A DNA stretch of 64,000 nt from Cellulomonas composti (GTDB lineage: Bacteria; Actinomycetota; Actinomycetes; Actinomycetales; Cellulomonadaceae). Both the position numbers and the translations under genes were made by a program. The stretch spans positions 1-64,000 of the forward strand of contig NZ_BJWG01000013.1 in NCBI RefSeq assembly GCF_007990245.1. The letters are read 5' to 3'. A model generated the notes under the pieces. The model worked only from the letters and a program-made list of their open reading frames with translations. It was not told the origin of the DNA and ran no database searches. This document shows, in pieces, positions 60,437 to 64,000 of this stretch; position 1 is the first letter of the stretch; each line of letters starts with the position of its first letter.

Positions 60437-60466
60437 ACCATACCCCCCTAGGGTATTTCCGACGAA
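60437..60466 (-). promoter_or_regulatory. CsoR operator and cop operon promoter
   Basis: ATACCC-CCCTA-GGGTAT (60440-60456) is a pseudo-palindrome of the CsoR type. It overlaps TATGGT (-10, 60442-60437) and the spacer to TTCGTC (-35, 60466-60461; 18-base spacing) on the minus strand. Bound CsoR would block RNA polymerase. Confidence 0.75.
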
Positions 60467-60623
60467 CGTGCCCGACGATGTCCGTCGCCGTCCCGCGGGT
60501 GCTCCTTCCGGGTGATCGATGCCGTGACGGAGATCGGCGCACGGGGGTGCGGTGCTCGCCCGTTCGGGTGAAAGATGGACCGGGCGAGTGGCGCGGCGAA
60601 CTGCTGGCGACAAGGAGCCGGGC

Positions 60624-61271
60624 GTGGACGAGCAGCGTGCGACGGGCGAGGGCGCCGAGCCTCTGCTCGTCGCGGTCACAGGAGGGCCGCCGCTGGTGCG
60701 CCACGGCGTCGCCGTGCAACTGCGGGCGCTCGGCGTCGAGGTCGTCGCCGAGTCGGCTCCCCCGCCTCCGCTGCCCCCGCACGTCGCGCTCGTGCTGATC
60801 GCGGACGGCGCGATCGAGTCCCTGCTCGACGACATCACCACGTACCTGCGCGCCGGCGCCGACCTCGTGGTCCTCGTCCCCGACGACGCCGACGCGCCCG
60901 TGCCGGCAGCCACCCTCGTCGCGCACGGCCATCCCGTCCGTCGCGGACGCTTGCACGTCATCGCGCTCGACGAGGACTGCGACGCCGCTGCCGTCGTCGC
61001 CGCGCTGCGCCCGGGCAACGTCGTCGTACCGCGGATGACGCGCACCGAACGCGCCGTGCACGCGCTGCTCGCGCGCGGCCTGTCGAACGCCGGCATCGCG
61101 CGCGAGCTGTCGCTCAGCCCCAAGACCGTCGAGGGAGCCGTGAGCGCCGTCTTCGACAAGCTGGGCCTCGCGCGCGACGACTCCGCCCGCAACCGCCGCG
61201 TCGAGGCAGCGATGCGCTGGGCCCCCGCCCCCCTGCGCCCCACGGAGTCCCGCGTCCGCCGCGTCGTCTGA
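60624..61271 (+). CDS. LuxR/NarL-type transcriptional regulator, 215 aa
   Basis: The C-terminal 65 residues are a LuxR HTH (MTRTERAVHALLARGLSNAGIARELSLSPKTVEGAVSAVFDKLGL). The N-terminal 130 residues look like a degenerate receiver (LLVAVTGGPPLVRHGVAVQLRALG), lacking the usual aspartates at the phosphorylation site. It is therefore probably not controlled by phosphorylation. No kinase gene is adjacent. GTG at 60624 follows AAGGAG; upstream extension is unsupported. Confidence 0.87.
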   Translation: MDEQRATGEGAEPLLVAVTGGPPLVRHGVAVQLRALGVEVVAESAPPPPLPPHVALVLIADGAIESLLDDITTYLRAGADLVVLVPDDADAPVPAATLVAHGHPVRRGRLHVIALDEDCDAAAVVAALRPGNVVVPRMTRTERAVHALLARGLSNAGIARELSLSPKTVEGAVSAVFDKLGLARDDSARNRRVEAAMRWAPAPLRPTESRVRRVV

Positions 61272-61334
61272 CCCTCCCCCCGCCCCCCGCGCCGCCCGCG
61301 CCGCCCCCGCCGCCCGCGCCGCCCCCGCCTCCCG

Positions 61335-61382
61335 CGCTGCCCCGCCCCGGCGCTGCCCCGCCCCGGCGCTGCCCCGCCCCGG
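61335..61382. repeat. 16-bp perfect tandem repeat, three units
   Basis: CGCTGCCCCGCCCCGG occurs three times without change (61335, 61351, 61367). The sequence before it (61275-61334) is low-complexity CCCGCC/GCCGCC. The array leads directly into the first copy of the long hairpin repeat. Confidence 0.85.
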
Positions 61383-61529
61383 CATCGACGTGGATGCAGA
61401 CATGGGTGCAGGGTTCGGCGGGCCTGCCCGCCGGGATCTGCATCGATCTCTGCATCCATCCCGGGCTTGTCCCTGGCGGCGTCGGTCGGCGCGTGATGGG
61501 CGGCGGTGGTGCTGCGCGGGTGGCGGGCC
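61378..61529. repeat. Long hairpin repeat, family 2, copy 1
   Basis: A ~150-base element. Its left arm (61390-61423: GTGGATGCAGACATGGGTGC...CGGCGGGC) pairs imperfectly over about 34 bases with its right arm (61426-61461: GCCCGCCGGG...CTGCATCCATCC). The tail contains GCGTGATGGGCGGCGGTGG and GCTGCGCGGGTGGCGGG. It repeats 249 bases downstream. The 595-base gap 61272-61866 holds only repeats. Confidence 0.8.
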
Positions 61530-61626
61530 GTGGCCCGGTCTGTCCAGGTGTCCCCACCCGAGGCGGCCTGCCCGCTCCGCGCCGCTCCGCTCCCTCCGCC
61601 CCTCCGCCCCCTCAGCTCCCTCCGCC

Positions 61627-61777
61627 CCCGGTATCGACGTGGATGCAGGCATGGGTGCAGGGTTCGGCGGGCCCACCCGCCGGGACCTGCATCGATCTCT
61701 GCACCCATCCTGGGCTTGTCCCTGGGCGCCGTCGGCCGGCGCGTGATGGGCGGCGGTGGTGCTGCGCGGGTGGCGGG
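61627..61777. repeat. Long hairpin repeat, family 2, copy 2
   Basis: Direct repeat of copy 1, about nine in ten bases identical by eye. Several differences are paired: GCCTGCCCGCC versus GCCCACCCGCC lies in the loop, and TGCATCC versus TGCACCC is on the stem. It ends about 90 bases before the DUF808 gene. Confidence 0.8.
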
Positions 61778-61866
61778 GGTGGGCGGGTGTGCGCGTGGGT
61801 GCTTGCAGAGGGCAGGATGGCGGCGACATGGTCGAGGAGCGGTGCGAGCGGGGACGAGGGCGGTAG

Positions 61867-62919
61867 ATGGCGGGCGGTCTGGCGGCGCTCCTGGACGACA
61901 TCGCAGCGCTGGCGAAGCTCGCGGCGGCCTCGGTCGACGACGTCGGCGCGGCCGCCGGGCGAGCGAGCGTGAAGGCGGCCGGGGTCGTCGTCGACGACAC
62001 CGCGGTCACCCCGCGCTACGTGGAGGGCGTGACGCCCGCACGTGAGCTGCCGATCATCTGGAAGATCGCGCGGGGCTCGCTGCGCAACAAGCTGCTGTTC
62101 ATCCTGCCCGGCGCGCTGCTGCTCAGTCAGTTCCTGCCGTGGCTGCTCACGCCGATCCTCATGGTGGGCGGTACCTACCTCGCGTTCGAGGGTGCCGAGA
62201 AGCTGTGGGAGGCGATCTCCGGCGGGCACCACGACGAGCCGGTCGTGGCGCGCGAGGCGGCCGAGGAAGCCGCAGCGGCTGCGGACGCCGCTGCCGCGCC
62301 GGTTGAGAGTGCCGAGCCGCTCGAGAGTGCCGACCCGGTGGAGAGTGCTGAGCCGGTCGAGAGTGCGACGCAGGTCGAGACGCGCATGGTGAGCAGCGCG
62401 ATCCGCACGGACTTCATCCTGTCGGCCGAGATCATGGTCATCGCGCTCAACGAGGTGGCCGACGAGCCGCTCGTGTCGCGCGCGATCATCCTCGCGGTCG
62501 TCGCGCTCGTGATCACCGCGCTGGTCTACGGCGTCGTGGCGCTCATCGTGAAGATGGACGACATCGGCCTGCGCCTCGCCCGCACCAGCCACGGAGCCAC
62601 CGCCGCGACGGGCCGCGCCCTCGTGAACGCGATGCCGCGGGTGCTCGCGGTGCTGTCCACGGTCGGCATCGTCGCGATGCTGTGGGTGGGCGGGCACATC
62701 CTGCTGGCCGGGCTCGACGAGCTCGGCTGGCACGCTCCCTTCGACGTGGTGCACCACCTCGAGCACGCCGTGCACGACGTCGCCGTGATCGGCCCGTTCC
62801 TCTCCTGGCTCGTCGGGACGCTGGCCTCGGCCGTCGTCGGTCTCGTCGTGGGCGCCGTCGTCGTCGCGGTCCTGCACGTGCTGCCGAGGCGACGCCGATC
62901 CGCGGGCGCGGGGCACTGA
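61867..62919 (+). CDS. DUF808 family membrane protein, 350 aa
   Basis: Begins MAGGLAALLDDIAALAKLAAASVDDVG, the diagnostic start of DUF808 (YedI). The family's long helical region and several membrane segments follow (FILPGALLLSQFLPWLLTPIL, AIILAVVALVITALVYGVVALIV, FLSWLVGTLASAVVGLVVGAVVV). It is an inner-membrane protein of unknown function. Residues 142-163 are an inserted run of PVESAEPLESAD-type pentamer/hexamer repeats, rich in Glu, in a cytoplasmic loop. Confidence 0.92.
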   Translation: MAGGLAALLDDIAALAKLAAASVDDVGAAAGRASVKAAGVVVDDTAVTPRYVEGVTPARELPIIWKIARGSLRNKLLFILPGALLLSQFLPWLLTPILMVGGTYLAFEGAEKLWEAISGGHHDEPVVAREAAEEAAAAADAAAAPVESAEPLESADPVESAEPVESATQVETRMVSSAIRTDFILSAEIMVIALNEVADEPLVSRAIILAVVALVITALVYGVVALIVKMDDIGLRLARTSHGATAATGRALVNAMPRVLAVLSTVGIVAMLWVGGHILLAGLDELGWHAPFDVVHHLEHAVHDVAVIGPFLSWLVGTLASAVVGLVVGAVVVAVLHVLPRRRRSAGAGH

Positions 62920-62984
62920 CCTCCGCGGGCGAGATCTTCCGGTTTCACCGGGTTTTCCCGGCTGTGGGGTACGCGCGACGGTCG

Positions 62985-62990
62985 TAGCGT
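62985..62990 (+). promoter_or_regulatory. -10 box of the last, partial gene
   Basis: TAGCGT, with inferred transcript start near 62997 and no clear -35. This agrees with dependence on, or control by, the CRP-type box just downstream. Confidence 0.4.
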
Positions 62991-62999
62991 CACTCGTAC

Positions 63000-63017
63000 G
63001 TGTGACGGCCGTCACAC
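63000..63017. promoter_or_regulatory. Perfect CRP/GlxR-type box
   Basis: GTGTGACGGCCGTCACAC is an 18-base perfect palindrome and contains the full CRP consensus TGTGA-N6-TCACA. It lies at about +4 to +21 of the inferred transcript and 19 bases before the GTG. CRP/GlxR would therefore act as a repressor unless a promoter further downstream is used. Confidence 0.75.
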
Positions 63018-63036
63018 CCGCAGTCAGGGGGTCATC

Positions 63037-64000
63037 GTGCCTGCACGCCCGCTCGCGGACGAGATCGACGTCCGGCTCCTGCGCGCCGACGACCTGGTCG
63101 TCGCGCGCATCACCGCACCCGGCTGCCGCCTCGACGAGACCGCCGCCGGGACGATGCTCGTCGCCGCGGGAACCGGCGCGACGCTCGTCGTGCACCTGCC
63201 GCCGCAGCACGTGGGCGAGCAGGCGGTGCCGGAGTCCGACCCCGAGAACACGGCGCGCGTCATGGGCCACCGGATCGCCGAGCCGTCGCGCCTCGTGCTC
63301 GAGGTGCCGCAGGGCACGTCGATCCCGTTCACGCTCAGCGGGATCCTCGGCGCGATCCCGACGCTGCGGCTCAAGGTAGCGCCGCTCGCCACACCGGCGC
63401 CCGTGATCATCACGCCGCTGCCGGGTCCGCCGTTCGTCTTCGAGGGCGCGCGCGCCGCGGTCGCGGACGCCGGCTCGCTCGCCGACCTCGTGCTCGGCGA
63501 CCGCTCCGCCGCGCACGCCTCGACCCGCCTCGATGCGCCCGCGGCTCGCGTGCTGCAGCACGCGCAGGCCGTCCGCACGGTGCGCGGCACGCTGCGCGGG
63601 GTGGTCAGTGACGCCGAGCTCGGGGCGATCCTCGACGCCGCCCGGGTCGCGGAACCGCGTCCGTCGCCGATCGCCGCGCCGCCGCCGGTGATCGTCGTGC
63701 CGCAGCCCGGACCGCCCGTCGTCGTCGTGCCGCGCACCCAGGTCCCGCGGGCCCCCCGTGACGACGAGACGTCGATCGAGGCGCCCTACCGGCTGACGAT
63801 CTCGCCCTCGGCGCGAGGCGCGTTCCTGCACCCGACCGAGCCGGTGCGCGACACCGCCGACGGCACGCGCGTCGAGCTGTTCCGCACTCACCTCAGCGTG
63901 CGCGTCGAGGACTCGTCGGGCGCGTTCGTCGGGCACGACGAGGCGAACGAGTCCCAGCGGATCGTCCGCGCGATCTGGACGCGGGACCTCACGCCGGCCG
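63037..64000 (+). CDS. Hypothetical protein, 5' part, cut by window edge
   Basis: 321 codons are visible, open to the edge, from GTG at 63037 with CAGGGGG upstream. I do not recognise a family. There is no signal peptide. The N-terminus looks like a beta-rich domain (IDVRLLRADDLVVARITAPGCRLDE, MLVAAGTGATLVVHLPPQHV). Proline/valine-rich linkers follow (VIITPLPGPPFVF; VIVVPQPGPPVVVVPRTQ), and a second folded region starts near residue 250 (YRLTISPSARGAFLHPTEP). The two linker motifs are similar, suggesting a duplicated module. The gene is under a CRP-type box. Confidence 0.75.
   Translation, partial: MPARPLADEIDVRLLRADDLVVARITAPGCRLDETAAGTMLVAAGTGATLVVHLPPQHVGEQAVPESDPENTARVMGHRIAEPSRLVLEVPQGTSIPFTLSGILGAIPTLRLKVAPLATPAPVIITPLPGPPFVFEGARAAVADAGSLADLVLGDRSAAHASTRLDAPAARVLQHAQAVRTVRGTLRGVVSDAELGAILDAARVAEPRPSPIAAPPPVIVVPQPGPPVVVVPRTQVPRAPRDDETSIEAPYRLTISPSARGAFLHPTEPVRDTADGTRVELFRTHLSVRVEDSSGAFVGHDEANESQRIVRAIWTRDLTPA

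Noticed and set aside
61272..61866. Open frames through the 61.3-61.8 kb gap (for example around 61390-61746)
   Set aside because: The same peptide appears twice because the DNA repeat is duplicated. There is no start signal, and hairpin symmetry explains the sequence better than coding.

Overview
The window is very GC-rich, densely coded DNA with many GTG starts, overlapping GTGA/ATGA gene junctions and leaderless promoters of the TANNNT type. Together with the gene content (lactococcin 972-type bacteriocin, RTX and GH87 secreted proteins, CsoR, many actinobacterial-style hypotheticals) this points to an actinomycete, most likely Cellulomonas or a close relative. That placement is inference. 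No rRNA, tRNA, insertion sequence, prophage or CRISPR array was seen. Both edges cut a gene.

Layout. 1-4.6 kb: a HerA/DUF87-type ATPase with an uncharacterised zinc-finger-like partner, divergent from a tiny zinc ribbon protein and a PRTase-like protein. 4.6-11.1 kb (minus strand): seven tightly spaced genes encoding two coiled-coil proteins, a coiled-coil membrane protein, an atypical membrane histidine kinase, a receiver-like protein with an unrecognised 300-residue output region, an alpha/beta hydrolase and a Pr6Pr-like membrane protein. Divergent from it are a NYN/PIN-like nuclease and an OmpA-like lipoprotein (11.3-13.1 kb). This is the best candidate for an undescribed multi-gene system. 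14.0-17.8 kb: a complete lactococcin 972-like bacteriocin operon with dedicated ABC exporter/immunity genes. 17.8-24.1 kb: DUF2786 protein, secreted RTX protein, VapBC, and a LysR regulator divergent from two aldo/keto reductases. 24.2-33.6 kb: LRR protein, Na+/H+ antiporter, LOG-family protein, ilvE, VOC protein, hydrolase, GNAT. 33.8-42.4 kb: SPFH/GYF plus zinc-ribbon pair, peptidoglycan-binding lipoprotein, sigma factor/ogt operon, gltS, AhpD-like protein, M50-like protease, YqgE, DUF1905. 42.4-47 kb: large modular GH87 alpha-1,3-glucanase. 47-57 kb: GNAT, penicillin-binding lipoprotein, a c-di-GMP-I riboswitch driving a 50-residue small ORF, SHOCT protein, a UPF0104 flippase-like protein carrying a pseudokinase, HdeD, CPBP protease and an SPFH/ribbon-helix-helix pair under a perfect palindrome. 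57-60.5 kb: csoR-copZ-copA copper operon. 60.6-64 kb: LuxR-type regulator, long palindromic repeats, DUF808 protein and a CRP-box-controlled partial gene.

Three repeat families occupy the larger intergenic gaps: a TCCGTSGACG hairpin family at 27.9, 32.9 and 47.2-47.5 kb, a duplicated ~150-bp hairpin element at 61.4-61.8 kb, and short tandem arrays built on CCCGACGA at 40.1, 41.4 and 51.7 kb. Regulation readable from sequence includes a CsoR operator, a CRP/GlxR-type box, a LysR-type palindrome, a VapB-type operator, the GEMM riboswitch and several leaderless -10 boxes.
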